Part shown: positions 1 to 15,329 of the stretch, in pieces
Numbering within the stretch: position 1 is the stretch's first letter
Layout of the letters: each line of letters opens with the position of its first letter
NCBI RefSeq assembly: GCF_964340395.1
Contig: NC_135550.1
Span: 33,388,176 to 33,448,175 of the forward strand
Length of the DNA: 60,000 nt
Origin: Glandiceps talaboti
Taxonomy: Eukaryota; Hemichordata; Enteropneusta; Spengelidae
Direction: 5' to 3'
The notes under the pieces: generated by a model
Seen by the model: only the letters and a program-made list of their open reading frames with translations
Database searches by the model: none
Told to the model about the DNA's origin: nothing
Translations under genes and position numbers: made by a program

Positions 1-1748
1 TTTTAGCAGCATCTGTGAGATAGTATTTCATTGGCTTAAAGAAGTGAAAATTGTAAAATAACACTCATAGAAAGAATGAATTCATCATTTTATCACATAT
101 CCCACATATCTTTCATTTTATCCAAGCAAGGAGCAATAATGTTTGCGTGAAAAGAAAAACGTTTTGATCCACATACGATAGAAATTTATGGAAAGTTGGC
201 ATTTTAAAATTGTGTACAGCACTTGATTTTGATACTGCTAGTTTGGAAATGGCTATGACATTCCAGTTTCACTATATGTCACGTATATCATGCACATAAC
301 TGTGTCCCGATAGTGTTAGCTGTTACTAGGTCTGAGAGGAGAGTTGCATCAACCATTTTGAATCATTGTACTCTGTAATGGTATGCCAATTAAAAAAATT
401 GTCAATAAAAGTTTACTTTCTTGAAGAGTGACAATGCATTGAGCATGATAGTCCATTCCCACTGGATGTTAGGCAGTTTGACAAGGTGGGAATATCTACA
501 GTTAATGATGAATGGTGAGAATGTTGATGAATGGGCAATGAGAACGGCCCATCAGGTTGAAAATTTAAGCTTTTCAGAGGCATTCCAGACAGTGGTCTGA
601 TGTCCCAATAAAAGATGACATTGAAAGACTAGACTGAAGAATGTGATAACCAGACAGGGTACCCTTCTCCTGGTATGAACAAAACTTGACAACTCTGGCC
701 TTGACTCCTCCAAGACCAAGGACACCAAAATGTGTACACTAAATTGTGCTACATTTTTGGAATCCTGAGAAAGTATGTTTCATGTCATGTCATCCTTTTG
801 CTGTGAGTGATCAATAGCTGTGAAATATAGTAGAAGCAGTGCCAACAATAGTTGACTGCTGAGATGAATACCAAGTGGCATTTACCACTACCTGTTAATG
901 AGCCATTCCATACAGTCACATGAAGCTATGTTATTAAGTGCAAGGCTTCAAATTCGTATATAGTTGTATTTCCCACAAGACACTGTGTTCAAGCTTATAA
1001 CCTATCAAGATGACCCCAGATGAGGTCAGGTCTCCCCATTCATATTAGCATTGTCATGTTTAAACTACTTGCAAAGTTGGGTAGGGCAAGCCAGAAATAT
1101 TTCAACTACAAAAATGCAGTGAAAGGAAATTTATGATACAGAAATACCAGATGCAGAGAGTAGAAAAGTTACAGGTTTCAGGCATTCTTGGCGGTGCATG
1201 ACAGTTACTGCTTTAAAAGACAAGAAGAAATTTCATACATGGGCAACAGAGCAAAGTTAAAAATCTAAACAGAATTACAGGAGGTAACTTAATAAACTAT
1301 TGGCCTCAGTGCAGAAGAAAGATTGAATTCACACAAAGCTATTTTGAACTGGGGTTTTATGGTACAGAAGTGGGTTGTTTGTTTCACCCAGGTGCATGAT
1401 GCTCAATTCACTCTGTGAAAGGTTAGTCATACTTGTAGCATAGTGACAAAGTCAGAAGTGGCAACTGGTGGTAGCGAAGACGATATGCTGAAGCTATAAA
1501 TTAACCTAAGATGAATGGTACAACTCAGACAATTTCCACTTCCCTTGAATTCCTTTGTCCAAAGTACACATTACCTTGGTTAAACTGTAGAGGAATTAGT
1601 CCTGTTGATGGTGATTTATGTAACTACTAGTATTACTAGAAAACATGGCTGAGTATCCACCTGTATAAATCAAGCTTAACACTTAAGTCTCTTTTATTCT
1701 TCTAACTCAAGTATAAATGATGGACCAGGTACAATACCCACATACTGC

Positions 1749-1754
<6 letters not shown>
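1..1754. other. non-coding stretch, no feature seen
   Basis: Stops are frequent in all frames. I see no cysteine-rich exon of the type used by the CRIM1 gene downstream, no tRNA-like fold and no recognisable transposon protein. It is most likely intron or intergenic DNA. Confidence 0.5.
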
Positions 1755-2157
<403 letters not shown>

Positions 2158-2225
2158 ATATATATATGCTCTCCAAGCTGATTGAACACTCTACTTGGCG
2201 AAAGAAGAATGAAACTCTATGTATG

Positions 2226-2341
<116 letters not shown>

Positions 2342-3406
2342 TATACTCTTAGCAGCAACCAAACAACCAAATGGTTTCCATAGTGATACATCTGTTGAGT
2401 GCCTAACCCAAACCAGACTAACCATTACGTGACTTTTTACTGGATGGTTAATTTTAGAGTGGTAATAAAAGTGTTGACTGGACAGCTGAAGACGTCCATG
2501 GTGTAAGGTTTGTGATCAGCTTAGCAGCTTGACAGTGACTACTTCTGAGCAGGCCTGACTGTACTGCCTGTCACCTGTTCTGTCAACTGTTTAAGATGAA
2601 TGTTTCCGGAGAACATTACAGAGTCATCAATCAACAGGAATACCAACAAAATTGAAAATAGCAAGGATATTACACGAAATGAACATGTTGAGGTGACCTG
2701 ATCCTTGTCAGAAGTGCAAGTGACATGATTTTGGGGAGTGTTGTAATGACAAGATGACAGGGTACTGGCAGTTAACAATACTACACTGATGAGGTCAATA
2801 CATCATTGTACACATACAAAAGTTATAGCCTTGATGAGACATACTTATGTGGTACTAGAATTATAACATATGTAGCAGACTTAAACCTGAACACACTATG
2901 AACTTATCAACTAGTATTGTGAATTTGAAGACTAAAATAATACAGTTCATGCAAAGTTTGAAGTCTTATTACAATTACCAAAACTATAGTGTTAGTAGAC
3001 CACTAACTTTCCAATATTTACTTTAGAATAGTTTATGATGAGAACATTTTGCAAACTTACATATGTGAATTACAAATACAACAAAATAAAACCTGAAATT
3101 CCTGGTGATAGAGGCCAGAAAACTTACATTGACTTGTGAGTGAACTTTCTGCCATCTTAGTAGGACATGAAAAACATTCCATGCAATTGAGTCAATTGTG
3201 GAAAAATAAATAAATGACTTTGAAGTCTGTTTGATTAATTATTGAAACTTCCCTCCATTGTCCATGAATAAATAGATAGTTATTTAAAAAAAATGATAGC
3301 TATTCACCACCAGTAAACAGCTGGTTATAGATGTCATTCCAATTAAACTGATAGGTGCATCATGAATCATCAGGAATCAATGAACTTAATATTACTAGCA
3401 TTTGTT

Positions 3407-3548
3407 CCAAGTCATAGGATAAGTTCAGTGTGTTTGCCTGCCAATAACAATATCAGCACAGCATAGCAGATGACCAAGTCATAGGATAATTTTAGTCTGC
3501 CAATAACAATGTCAGTACAGCATAGGAGATGACCAAGTCATAGGATAC
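3407..3548. repeat. short tandem duplication, about 60-67 bp unit
   Basis: The segment starting CCAAGTCATAGGATA recurs at 3407, 3474 and, partially, 3533. The words CCAATAACAAT and CAGCATAG are shared between copies. It is a diverged local duplication. Confidence 0.8.
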
Positions 3549-5325
3549 AGTTAAAATTATGTACATTGGAAATATATGACATCTTATCAATGAGAAATAA
3601 AATCTTAATAATAGAATACCAGCTGATACAGTTAATTAAGTTTTTGATGGCGTGCGTAGGTTGTCTTAGAGATAGGTCTCCTTAATTTGTGATTATTAGG
3701 TGTAGTTGTCTTTGTGTTGTATTCTCAGGTATGCTAAGCCTAACTGTAAAATACAATTTATGGCCACAATTTAGCAAACAAATTGTCATACCATAGGAGG
3801 AGTTAGTGGATGGATGTATCTTCATGTGTGTTCAGTAGTATTGTACAGGTTGAACAATGATGGCCATTATTTTGTGCCAGTCACTTGACCTAATGAGTGT
3901 TAACCCTTCTCTTTGTGGGGTCTGTCCCTCCAAATCACATTTCACACCTTTATGTCTGCAGTATAAAACAGAATGTCTGTACAACATCTTTACATGTCTG
4001 AGTATTCTTCATTAACTCTAATTGTCTTAACTTTTCTATATTTTTTCATGTTGCCATGGAAATGATACAACGATCAATTCATGCATGTCCTACTTGGTGG
4101 TATTCATGGCCAGGGCAATGTACTGAAAGGGTGTTTTACTAGCTTACTACCATAGTCATAAATTTCACCATAGCGTGTTATGACTTTGTCCATTTCTTTG
4201 ACTACTTTTGGAGTCTTTTGTTCACTGTAAGAAGTGTGTTATTCTACTGTTGTCTACACTTGAAAGTCTAAAATTGATGTGAGCAATCACAAACTTAAGG
4301 TGAAAGCCATTGCAATTTACTACTTTTGTCTTGTCAAAGTAGTAACACTAATAACTGACAAGGACCTCATTTGAAAGCCAGGCTTATCTACACTTTTAAA
4401 GAGCTTGATTGGAGCATCATTATCTATGTGTCTAGCTTAGGACTTGTCTAATGAGCTTATAAAGGCTTTGGTCTGTGTCCAGACAAGCACATTTCACAAT
4501 TTTTCATTCCTGTATGTTAGTTTTCTCAACTGTTATTAACCATGCCCTAGGAGAAAGTCAAGGAAATTGTCTTTTGAGTAAAGTTTTCCTAGTGAAATAT
4601 GCAATGTAAGTGAGTAATGTGTGTTTTTATGTGAAGGCATGTCAGGAAGAGTCTGTTGAAGAGGAAAATGCCAAGAAATTAGAAGCATGAAATAGCTTTT
4701 ATTGGTTACGTTTCAGAATAACATGGCAGAACTACTTAAAAAGCCTCAAGGTAGTTTTTCTCAGGGCTATATCATGTACCAAAGTATCTTGTTGTTTACT
4801 GCCTCAGTCTACAAAAAAACACTGCATGCTGACAATAAACTTGAGAAAAACAGTCTGTTGATAGCATGCAATTGTAGATGCAAAGAATAGCGTAAAATAC
4901 TTCAAAGCTCATCTATAGTGCAGTGTGAATTACATGAGAAAAGGAAGCCATACAACTTACAAGGGCCCCCCTAAATTTAGCAAGATATTTCCCCATGCCA
5001 TGTGTGTGCCATGTATTATAGAGGTGTAAAGTGCTGCACTATCCCTCTTTGTGACTGTTATGAGTGAAGAGACACCTAAAGTTTTGATGTTTGTTTCTCA
5101 CAGGATCTGACATTTACTTTTAGTTGTTTCAGTATGTTCAATCTATTATCTCTTCAGTATGGAGTATTCATTTGATAAAACAGGTTCCAGATCTGGATAT
5201 TGGTCCCATGAGCAAGAGGCTATCAAATATTAAGCCAACCTAAAGTCGTTCCAATTCCAAAGAGATTCATATTGATTCCTATAGTTGACATGCACGTGAT
5301 CCAGCATATGTCTAAGTGTAGATAC

Positions 5326-5400
5326 CTATAGTGTAATGAATGCCATAGTGTAATGAGTGCCATACTGTAATGAATGCCATACTGTAATGAATGCCATACT
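5326..5400. repeat. 20-bp tandem repeat, about 4 copies
   Basis: The unit built on GTAATGAATGCCATA is repeated four times with single-base changes (GAATG or GAGTG; TAGT or TACT). Confidence 0.85.
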
Positions 5401-7010
5401 TGTCATATCTATCTCAGATGTATTTCATTGATGAAACATAGCAACATTTACCACAGAAAGTAGACTTATAGTGATGGGCATTCATTGAGGATTCATCGAA
5501 AATAATTCCGAGATGTAAAACTGTAGTGATGGAAATTAAAAAAGCACAGTGATATTTGCAGACATGAATGAATGCATTACCCAACCACAAAACAAGTGAA
5601 AAAAATTGTTATGCAACTTGCATGGTGTTGGTGATAAATAAAGCCTGTTGCATATTTGTGTGGATTATGTTGTCAAATGTTGACATGTGAACAATGGTAA
5701 CATATCTCCTGTTGTGTTTCTAATCCTTACTGTGATATCACTGGAATTCCTCTATTTTTACTTAAGTATACTTATAAGCAGAATGCAAATTTATGAGCCA
5801 TATTGAAAATTATTGTGCAAGTATTTTACATGTATGGATGGCAGTAAATTGATAAATTTGAATGATTTCACTGCTTATAATTGTTCAAGTCAATGTGATT
5901 CAAGAGTCTTTCTAGACATAGCAATAAATGAATATCAGGATGTCTGTATTTTATGGAGTTCCCTGGGCAGTTACATGTAATAGTCAACAAAATGTACAGT
6001 TTATTTATTCAATACACAAGAGTAAATTTCAGACCAGAATAACAACTCATAAAAACCTGTATTTGTCCTTATTATAGTATAATTAAGATGGGATTATTTT
6101 TACTGAGTCACTTCTAAACCAAAACCTTGGGTTTTATCCACATACTCACCTCTTATAATTACATTGTTAGGATTAATATTGTCCATGGATGTAGACACAG
6201 TAAAGTGTGCCCAGTAGATAAATAACAGTTGGTGTTTACTATATCATCTTCTTGGTTTCCATGGTTTCAGTGGTAAGAAGGACATATGTATATAAGTACC
6301 AAGGTCATCCTGTTCATCACAGGCCTTCCCATTTTGTTCTGCCATACTTTGACAACAGTTTTACTGAAAGAACATTCTTTCAAGCTGTTTTCTTGCAACC
6401 ATACCTTCACATGTGTGTATGCATTGGAGGCTGCCTGGAACCAGGTATACTTTACTATGGTTGTCCATGGCATAGAATTATTAGAATGAAAACAAAAATG
6501 ATGTCTGCCAAATACTGTATATGTTAATAATCTTATACATGTAAGTTGATTTATTGACTGTATGATGTACACTAATATTCAAATTGTAATTAATTTGTGT
6601 AGATTTTGGTAAAAATACTGTGACAGTTGAGGGATTATTTAATCTTCTGCAAAATATGATAGGATGATCTGTGATCAAAGCCCCCTCCCTGTACTTTGAT
6701 CTGTCAACATACATGTCTGTAAATAAGAAAACATGTCAGGCCCCCTGGCAATCATCTTCACATTTCTAACTTATCAGTTGTTTACACTCGCTTAATTCCA
6801 TATTCTGCCTACCCATGTTATGTTTCTGTGGTGTGTTTTATCTATGGTGAACTGTCAAGGACTCTTCAAGTTGTCAGGGAACTACTTCATTCATGATAAT
6901 TTGGGTGTGTTTAAGGCACACTTTTATGATTAGGTGATCACCATGATAATACGTTATCATTTTTTAGCTTCTTACACAAACCATAAGTTGTATGTTGAGT
7001 TATACTTTTA

Positions 7011-7142
7011 GGTTTAGATCAGACAAGTGATAATATTGCATAGGATTTATCCTTACACTCTTACCACCTACAATGCAGAGTGTTAGGTTTAGATTAGACC
7101 AGTGATTTATCCTTACACTCTTACCATCTACAATGCAGAGTT
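7011..7142. repeat. tandem duplication, two copies of about 60-75 bp
   Basis: Both copies start with GGTTTAGAT and end with CTACAATGCAGAGT. The second copy lacks about 15 bp present in the first. Confidence 0.85.
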
Positions 7143-8313
7143 TTTGATTAAATGAATTTTGGGAAGTAGGAATTCAAATAATTATCGTTTCGTAGAACCT
7201 TCTGTAATGAGAATTACTAGAAGATAAAGTCATCCTACGATTCATAAATTTAAGGTATAATTTGGTGACAAAAATTCTAGTCATTCAGTGTACTTGACAC
7301 TGGTTTTGGTGAAGTCCATGTCGCCATACCACCAATATCAATCAATACTTTACATTCTTGGTGTAGTAATTTACTGTTATTTGTAATGTTTAGGCCAAAA
7401 CCACAGAAGTGACAGTTGTCAAAGCAATTTATATATGCCCCCATGTATACATGTAAGGCCAAGGACTTCAGCCTAGTGGAATTTTGATTGGATTTCAATA
7501 CAGACATCGTGGTCCACCTATTGTAGCTTGAGCCTTGAGCTGAACTTTTACATTTAGTGTATAACTTGGGATGGTCCATGGGTGCACAAATCTATTCAAC
7601 TAATTCTTTCATCACTCATGCCAATCAAAACTATGTAGACAGCCAAAGGCAAGAATAAATTCATCGGAGGTTATTCAATAAACTTTCCCCACACCAACAG
7701 GTGGCTTTGGTAATAGTACAGGTATAAACAGCTTGTACAGTGTTTATGTGAAAGTGACAAATGTGTTTAGCAGGAGCTTGCAGTGGTTGTATGGTTTGAA
7801 AGGTAAAGGAAGTCACCAGATGAATAAACTATTGAAGTAAATGATAGTAAAAAATAGTCAAAGACTACTTAGCCATTTTATAGGTTAAGCATATTGTTTG
7901 GATCATGATTTCAGAATTCAGGGTGTGTGTGCTCTATTTTTCAAGAATGCTAGAAAGTCTTGAGAAAAGCAGAAAATGTCATTGAGTAGTGGTAAACTCT
8001 ACTCAACATAGCAAAAACATGGCTGCAATTATTTGAGTCAAAACTATTTGGCATTCTTAGTCACTTCTATGAGTATCACCATAGCATTTGATAATGGCTG
8101 AAGATTGAAATACAGTATGATTTGTGGCAAGCCTGCCAAAAAAACCTAAAGCTAAAGTCAAGGCAAGGACTAAATCCTACTCTTGACTGAATCTCAAATC
8201 AGCACTTGTAAGTAGCCAGTAGTTTCTTTTTCTCGTTACTCCTTCAAAATTGAAATAGCCTTTACAAAAAAATGTAGTAATATACTAATAAGAAGGAACG
8301 TGATATGTGGTTT

Positions 8314-8372
8314 ATCATGAATGGTTAGATTTTGTCATGAATGGTTAGATTTTGTCAGGAATGGTTAGATTT
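8314..8372. repeat. 21-bp tandem repeat, 3 copies
   Basis: ATGGTTAGATTTTGTCA is repeated with one substitution (CATGAATGG or CAGGAATGG). Confidence 0.85.
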
Positions 8373-9845
8373 TAAGTTCCATGATAATTATGCATTTATG
8401 AACACTTTTGTATTTAGTATAGTAATATTACAACAACAATAACAAATCATAACATTGATTGCAATATATGTCATATTTCAATATGTCAAAAAAAAAAAAT
8501 CACAATTTTGTATACAGATGATGATATGAAGTGATTTACACTAGTAGTACAGTTGTCGTGGGAGGGGTTGAAGGGTTGGGGTTGGAACCGTATCATAAGA
8601 AAATTTAAATCTACATCAACATGAGCATGAAACCAACCATCACCACAGCCCTGCTGTTTCTGATACATGGGAAAATATAGAGTAGTACAAGAATAGATTC
8701 AGTCATTCAAAGATCAGATATAGTGACTTGTTAGTAGTTGCCATTGGCATAATGCATGTGTGAACTAACAATCACAGGATAGTGTTTTGTTTATCATAAG
8801 GATAGAAATAAGTGCAGTGTTAAATATCACCAAACACAGATAAGATCTTCCCCTGAAATCTCTGCTGCAATTATTGTGCACCCATGCAAGAAATTAACAA
8901 TTAAATACTTACACTTCATGAACAAAAGATGGAATGACCAGAAACAAAAATTATAAGCAATGGTCTGGTAGTTGAAAGAATGTAGTTGCACCAACTCCTC
9001 CAATATGCCATCCTTCCTACACCCCCTCCCCACCCACCAAGTTTTATTCGGCTCATCAAAGGTATCAGAATTACAGTCTATTTTTCATGAATGAATGGGT
9101 TAGCACATGGACACATTACGCACACCTGTTCTGGTTCTTTTTTCTGTGGCCAATAGGAACAGTAAATATCTAGAGATAAGTCAATTAGTGATGCCACCCA
9201 AAAGAAAGCCGATGTTAGGTTATTTGAACAAATGCTGTCGGGTCCTTTTCACTCTCTTTGCTTAACGTCTCTGAGAATGTTTACAATTGTAAGTAAGATG
9301 GGTTGGCCAGTGGCAAAGTCGTCTTCATCTACTTCTTTTATTCCACTTCAATCAAACAGTTTGGAACAGATTTGGACCACATGGGCTATGAAATGGACTT
9401 TTTTCTCATTTCTCATTGTATTTATTTTTAGTTCAGGTGAAGAAGACTTCTTGAAGGCACATCTTTCTTAAAGTGTGATGTACTACAGAGATGCATAGGT
9501 TCATTCATGATGTGATGATTCCAACAATATGGTTTGATCATTTGTAATTGTCACAGCTTGAATATAAAGAATATTGAAACTGTCGCCATGTGTCAAGTCC
9601 ATTGCAGAGATAATAGCTTGTTTATGCCACTTGCTATAAATGTAGTGCCATCACTTTTTTCAAATAAAAAAAACCAACAGTAATTATGGAAGTGTTCACC
9701 TGTAAAATTGCACTTTGACTCTAAAACATGAAAATGATCAAGTTGTATAATTATCTCTATAATTACAATGATATAGTGTGAAGAGCGTGACAGTACCAGT
9801 CTAACTATATGAAAGCAGTCATTCTATCTATAAAAATTTGTGAAA

Positions 9846-10071
9846 CTAAATTACATTGCAAACACTTAGTTACTGGAACAGAACAGCTACACAACACTGA
9901 CAAACACTAAATTACATTGCAAACACTTAGTTACTGGAACAGAACAGCTACACAACACTGGCAAACACTAAATTATATTGCAAACACTTAGTTACTGGAA
10001 CAGAACAGCTACACAACACTGGCAAACACTAAATTATATTGCAAACACCTAATTACTGGAACAGAACAGCT
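9846..10071. repeat. 61-bp tandem repeat, about 4 copies
   Basis: Copies begin at about 9846, 9907, 9968 and 10029 with ACTAAATTA. They share AACACTTAGTTACTGGAACA and CAGCTACACAACACTG. The last copy is truncated and more diverged. Confidence 0.92.
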
Positions 10072-10260
10072 TAGTTGTAGTAAGCATAAATGCAAATTTG
10101 TAGTAGTTGTTTTGGCAGTTATACATGTGAAAAAGCCTAACTGATTCATGACATCAATAAATTGGGCAAATGCTAATACTACTAACTCCCGGTGGTTGAC
10201 AGGCAGTGCAGAAACTGATCCTCTCAATTTAAAACATTAAACTGTTGAGAACATGTGAGC

Positions 10261-10857
10261 ATTGTATTGAATGGGACTGTACTGGTTTCCACATCTCAGC
10301 ATTGTATTGAATGGGACTGTACTGGTTTCCACATCTCAGCAATGTATTGAATGGGACTGTACTGGTTTCCACATCTCAGCAATGTATTGAATGAGACTGT
10401 ACTGGTTTCCACATCTCAGCATTGTATTGAATGGGACTGTACTGGTTTCCACATCTCAGCAATGTATTGAATGAGACTGTACTGGTTTCCACATCTCAGC
10501 ATTGTATTGAATGGGATTGTACTGGTTTCCACATCTCAGCAATGTATTGAATGAGACTGTACTGGTTTCCACATCTCAGCATTGTATTGAATGGGATTGT
10601 ACTGGTTTCCACATCTCAGCATTGTATTGAATGGGACTGTACTGGTTTCCACATCTCAGCAATGTATTGAATGGGACTGTACTGGTTTCCACATCTCAGC
10701 ATTGTATTGAATGGGACTGTACTGGTTTCCACATCTCAGCATTGTATTGAATGGGACTGTACTGGTTTCCACATCTCAGCATTGTATTGAATGAGACTGT
10801 ACTGGTTTCCACATCTCAGCATTGTATTGAATGGGACTGTACTGGTTTCCACATCTC
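10261..10857. repeat. 40-bp minisatellite, about 15 copies
   Basis: The unit runs from TTGTATTGAATG to CCACATCTCAGC and is nearly identical across the array. Two variable sites distinguish copies: AT(T/A)GTATTG near the start and ATG(G/A)GA in the middle. Low divergence implies recent expansion or ongoing homogenisation. Confidence 0.97.
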
Positions 10858-13800
10858 CTACAGACATCACTAGGAGATGACATGCATCAGTAAGCTCATT
10901 TGCAAAAGCAGAAAACTGGTGCTATTTGTAAGATGCTCAGATTGGAAAACAGATAACACAGTCTGATGACAAGTTAAAAACAGGCTATATAGTAGACCCA
11001 GTGTTCTCTTTTACCACTTTACCTGTCAAGATGTCCTTAGCATTGTGAAGCATCAGTTTGGATTTTTCTACTTGTGTACAGGCAGACAATAGTGAAAGGG
11101 TAAAATGGAACACCAGTAGCAGTCATATTGAGAGGCTATCATTCCCAACACCTGGTTATTGCAATTATTGGTTTCTGTAATAATATCATAAGTCCAATGA
11201 GATGAACTCAAGAGAAAATTTCATATCATTTTAATAATATCCCATAAATATTGATTTTTAAATTTTTTAAAGCAAATATAATTTTTGCCTGTAATAAGAC
11301 AACTGTTTGATTATGACAATAAGAATTTGTCATGTTGATTCTAAGAGAGAATGGACATAACACCTCAAGTAAGATCCATTGTCTATATTTAATTTAGTTT
11401 TCAACCCCTTCTGAGACTAATCAGTCATCAATTTAAATATGAAAAAATGTGTGAATCATTATAATTATCCTAAAGAAAAAGTTACCCACCTACCAGTTAA
11501 ATAATCAAATTTATTGTTTTTTTGTCCTTGGTAAAATTATTTGTATTGTCAAACTTGAATAGGCAACATACCAGAGGGGTGACACATAAGAATCAAAGTA
11601 TTATATCATAAGAACTATACCATGTAGTGACAGGTCTAATATTTATGCAAATGTTTGGATCTATGTATGATGGGCTGTCAGACCAAATATTTAATATGCT
11701 TCCTGTGCTAGCAGATCGTGCGGCCTCTTTTTAATGTTAGAACTGGGGGTTAGATCTTATGGGACCACCACAATGTTGATGGGACAATGAGTAAAGGAAG
11801 TGGGCATAGTGTGGTGTAATAAGAACACAGTATCCATTGCAAGCTAGGAAATCACTGTTGGCTCATAATATTTACTCAATGTACATGATCAGATTAACCA
11901 ATTCCCAAAACTAGTTTCTAGTCTACTATAACTTTTAACATTAGCTAAAGTTTTGCTCAATTCCCAGCTCTAAGCGCCACTCCAGGGCCAGTCAGTCTTT
12001 CAATATACCGGGGGTATTAGATAAAGTTAACCAATTCCCAAATCTGGTTTCCTGTGTCTGTCAACATATTGTTAATTTAGTTTGGCCAATTCCCAAATCA
12101 AATTTGAAATCTGTTTTTCTCTCCATACTCTTGATTAAGTCAATGAGTTCTGCCAATTCTTGACTCAAGTTCCCGATATCTCTTTCTTTTTTACCATGCA
12201 TGTCTGACATTGTTAAGTTCCAGTGTTTTCTTGATCAGGCAATGTGCTGCACCAATTTAGGTTCTTTGACTGTCTTTTGTTGACAAGTACTATTAATACC
12301 TACCTGTCATGTTCTCATGATCTGTCCCCTTTCCCAGACAAACATATTCAGGTATAAAGGGGGAGGGGTTAGTAATTTTGTGATTGGGGATGAGGAGGGG
12401 CAGTGGTATTTATAACTGATTGGTATCTACTGCAATTACTGCTTGAATAAACAGGCAACCAAATTTACTTAGTAAACCAATGATTTTGAAAATTATGTTG
12501 ATATTTTGTATATTTTATTTGTTTGATTACATCATCTTGTTGATAAAGAATTTGATAAATATCAAATGTCATATATAATATCAAAGGATTATGGAATGGT
12601 CACCAGGCCCAGCTTCTTAACTGTGTAGAACTTTCCCCTTGTTAGTAGTTATATCAAGCAAGATCTACAGCATGTCAATGTGTATGTAGATAAAAATAGA
12701 AAACATTCATTCTTCAATTCATTGTAACCTAAAATGACCATGTTATATGATGTGACAGCTGTACAGGCTCACATCCAGTGTTTGTACATTCTTCACCTCT
12801 CCACTGTTTTCAATCTAGCGCCAAAAATAGCTTGTAAAGGACAGGATATGAACTGTGTGCCAGCTATAGATTGATTTAAAAATACCGAGAATTTGACTTA
12901 AAAGTACCAAGAAATGTGTGAAAACAACCACAGTAGGTCAGTCAGCCACCAATAATTTGCAATTTCAAATCCTGCTTCCAGCAAAGATATATTTGCAATA
13001 GTAATTATCATAGATGGGGTGATATGAACAAGCTGTTTGGCATCTGCACATGTGACTGACTAGACACCTCTGTTGCACCTTGGCCATTTTTTGTAATCAA
13101 ATTGTCAACAGCACCCCCAACCAAGAGGAATAGTGCTATCTGTGATTTGAATGGACTTAATTCTTCAAACTATTTCAAGAATTTCACAATCATTTAACTG
13201 ATGACAGCTCCAAGTTTTGACAAGTGACTACTAAGCCTTCAGAATAAAGTGGAAAAACAAAGTTTTCAATTCTCACCAGGCTGACAATTGAATAGTGATG
13301 TTGACTGAGTTCAGTTTAGCCAATACTATCTTAAAGATGGTAGGTCAAGGGTCAGACATTCATCTGTATTTTAACCCTTTTCTCAAGTAAAACCTGCTAA
13401 AAATGAAATAACCCTTTAATATTGGGGATTAGCCTAAAAACATTGTGCTCACACCTGGTGAAAATTATAGTGAAGTATCAATAAAGGTGGAGTATTTGAT
13501 AATGATGTAACTTACGGGTGATTGACCTTTGCAGCCAAGCATGACTGCAACACACGATCTTCTCTGTTGCTATGGTAGAGATTTAGGAGTTAGAAACCTC
13601 AATACATAAATGTATGTATGGTGTTCGATCAGGGTCCAGCCTTCTAACTGGAACCCCAGGTAATGGTCTGAATGTGGCTATAGAACAATGCCATGTTTCA
13701 TCAACTACTTCATAATGTGTTTTGGAGACGCAGGAAGATCCCAGGTTTCAGAATATTTGAAAATTAACCTGTGTTGTGCAGAATATTTAAATAGCAGGTT

Positions 13801-14185
13801 TGCCCCACTAATCACAAGATCAGGTGGTATCCTACTATAGGGAATGCTTGAAACAGCAATTTTAGCTTTTAATGTGGCCATGCCTGAATGGATACCAGTG
13901 GTTAGTGGTATATTCTTGGCCTGCCTGCAGGAAGGAGGCCATTGTTACTGTATTGCATATGCCTGACTACAGCCATGTCAAGGCATGTCTAAAGGGAAGG
14001 TAGAATTCACCACTAGTATAATATTTTGAAAGTGCTCAACGGCTGGAAGGCAAACATGTACAGAATCTTGTTTTTAATGGTCACATGCTAGCAGAGATGT
14101 TTGCCTCAGGTGTTAAATGGATGGTAAATAGGTAGAGGTGAAAGAAAGGATCTTGACACAGTGGTTAACCTCTGTTAATTCATGA
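10858..14185. other. non-coding stretch, no feature seen
   Basis: AT-rich sequence with dense stops in all frames. No domain, RNA gene or transposon protein is recognisable. Confidence 0.45.
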
Positions 14186-14189
14186 GGGA

Positions 14190-14470
14190 TAATGATCATG
14201 CAGATAGTGTGCACCAAATGAGATGTTGTGTATCACACAGATGGTGTGCACAAAATGAGATGTTGTATCACTCAGATGGTGTGCACCAAAGATGTTGTAT
14301 CACTCAGATATTGTACACCAAATGAGATGTACCACACAGATGGTGTGCACCAAATGAGATGTTGTACCACATAGATGGTGTGCGCACCAAATGAGATGTT
14401 GCATCACTCAGATGGTGTGCACCAAATGAGATGTTGTATCACTCAGATGGTGTGCACCAAATGAGATGTT
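14190..14470. repeat. 35-bp minisatellite, about 8 copies
   Basis: The unit contains CAGATGGTGTGCACCAAATG followed by AGATGTTGTATCACT. Copies differ by small deletions and substitutions, so the early part of the array is degenerate and the last copies are clean. Confidence 0.93.
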
Positions 14471-15106
14471 GTATGATTAGTACAGTCATTGCCATTATTA
14501 TCCTTGAAGAGAAACACTTCAAAACATCATAGTATACTTGTCTTTTTGCAGATAGCTAACATTCGATGAATTGTTTTGCTGGTGAACATTTAGATTGGCT
14601 ATTTAGCTACTGGAACATTCCAGTCTGGTTTAAGTTATGTAAAGTTTAGGAAAAACAGGGAACAAAAAAAGACTGTTTTTGAGTGTTGAGTTAATGTGGA
14701 TGAAAAGAATGTCGTCATCTTGGTAAGTTGCCAATTGTGTATGGACACAACTTCTTAACTTGACATGGACAGATATATGTAGCAAGACAACTGTAAATTA
14801 TAAGACTACCCAAAAAATAGATCACTGATAGTGTATATAAAACCAATAAATCAACCAATATATAACAAACTCTCATCAACTTGAGTCAGAGCTTGGTCAT
14901 AATAATAGTTTAATCCTTTATAAAATGCTGTTTCACATGTCAACTTGCAATGTTTTGACAAAACTAATGAATTTAAGACTTGTAAGTTGTAAGTGCTTAA
15001 GTCCAGGATATTCGTAGTACTTGTGTTGGAGTTATTTATGATATATCAAATTAAAAGTCCAACACATGCATCCATATAATAAATATCACTTTGTCTCAAA
15101 ATGAGG

Positions 15107-15203
15107 GAATCTCACACACAGTGCAAATAGTGTATAACATAATTCATGTAGTGGAATCTCATACACACTGCAAATAGTACTGTGTAACATAATTCATGTA
15201 GTG
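15107..15203. repeat. two-copy tandem duplication of about 49 bp
   Basis: GGAATCTCACACACAGTGCA and GTATAACATAATTCATGTAG recur in the adjacent copy with minor changes. Confidence 0.8.
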
Positions 15204-15329
15204 TGATTTAGTAGCCAGTCTACAGACAAAGTTGCTTTTCTATTTAAAGAAGTGATGATTACTTTATGGAGAAAAATTTGACTGACCCAATGATCTCTGC
15301 AAACAGACTCAGTCAGTAAGTATTGCCAT

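Noticed and set aside
4702-4890. 62-codon frame ending in IACNCRCKE, considered as a cysteine-rich exon
   Set aside because: Only three cysteines at the very end; it does not fit the IGFBP or linker pattern expected upstream of the gene.
6252-6714. Several overlapping 67-101 codon frames on both strands
   Set aside because: No recognisable domain; mutually overlapping frames argue for chance openness.
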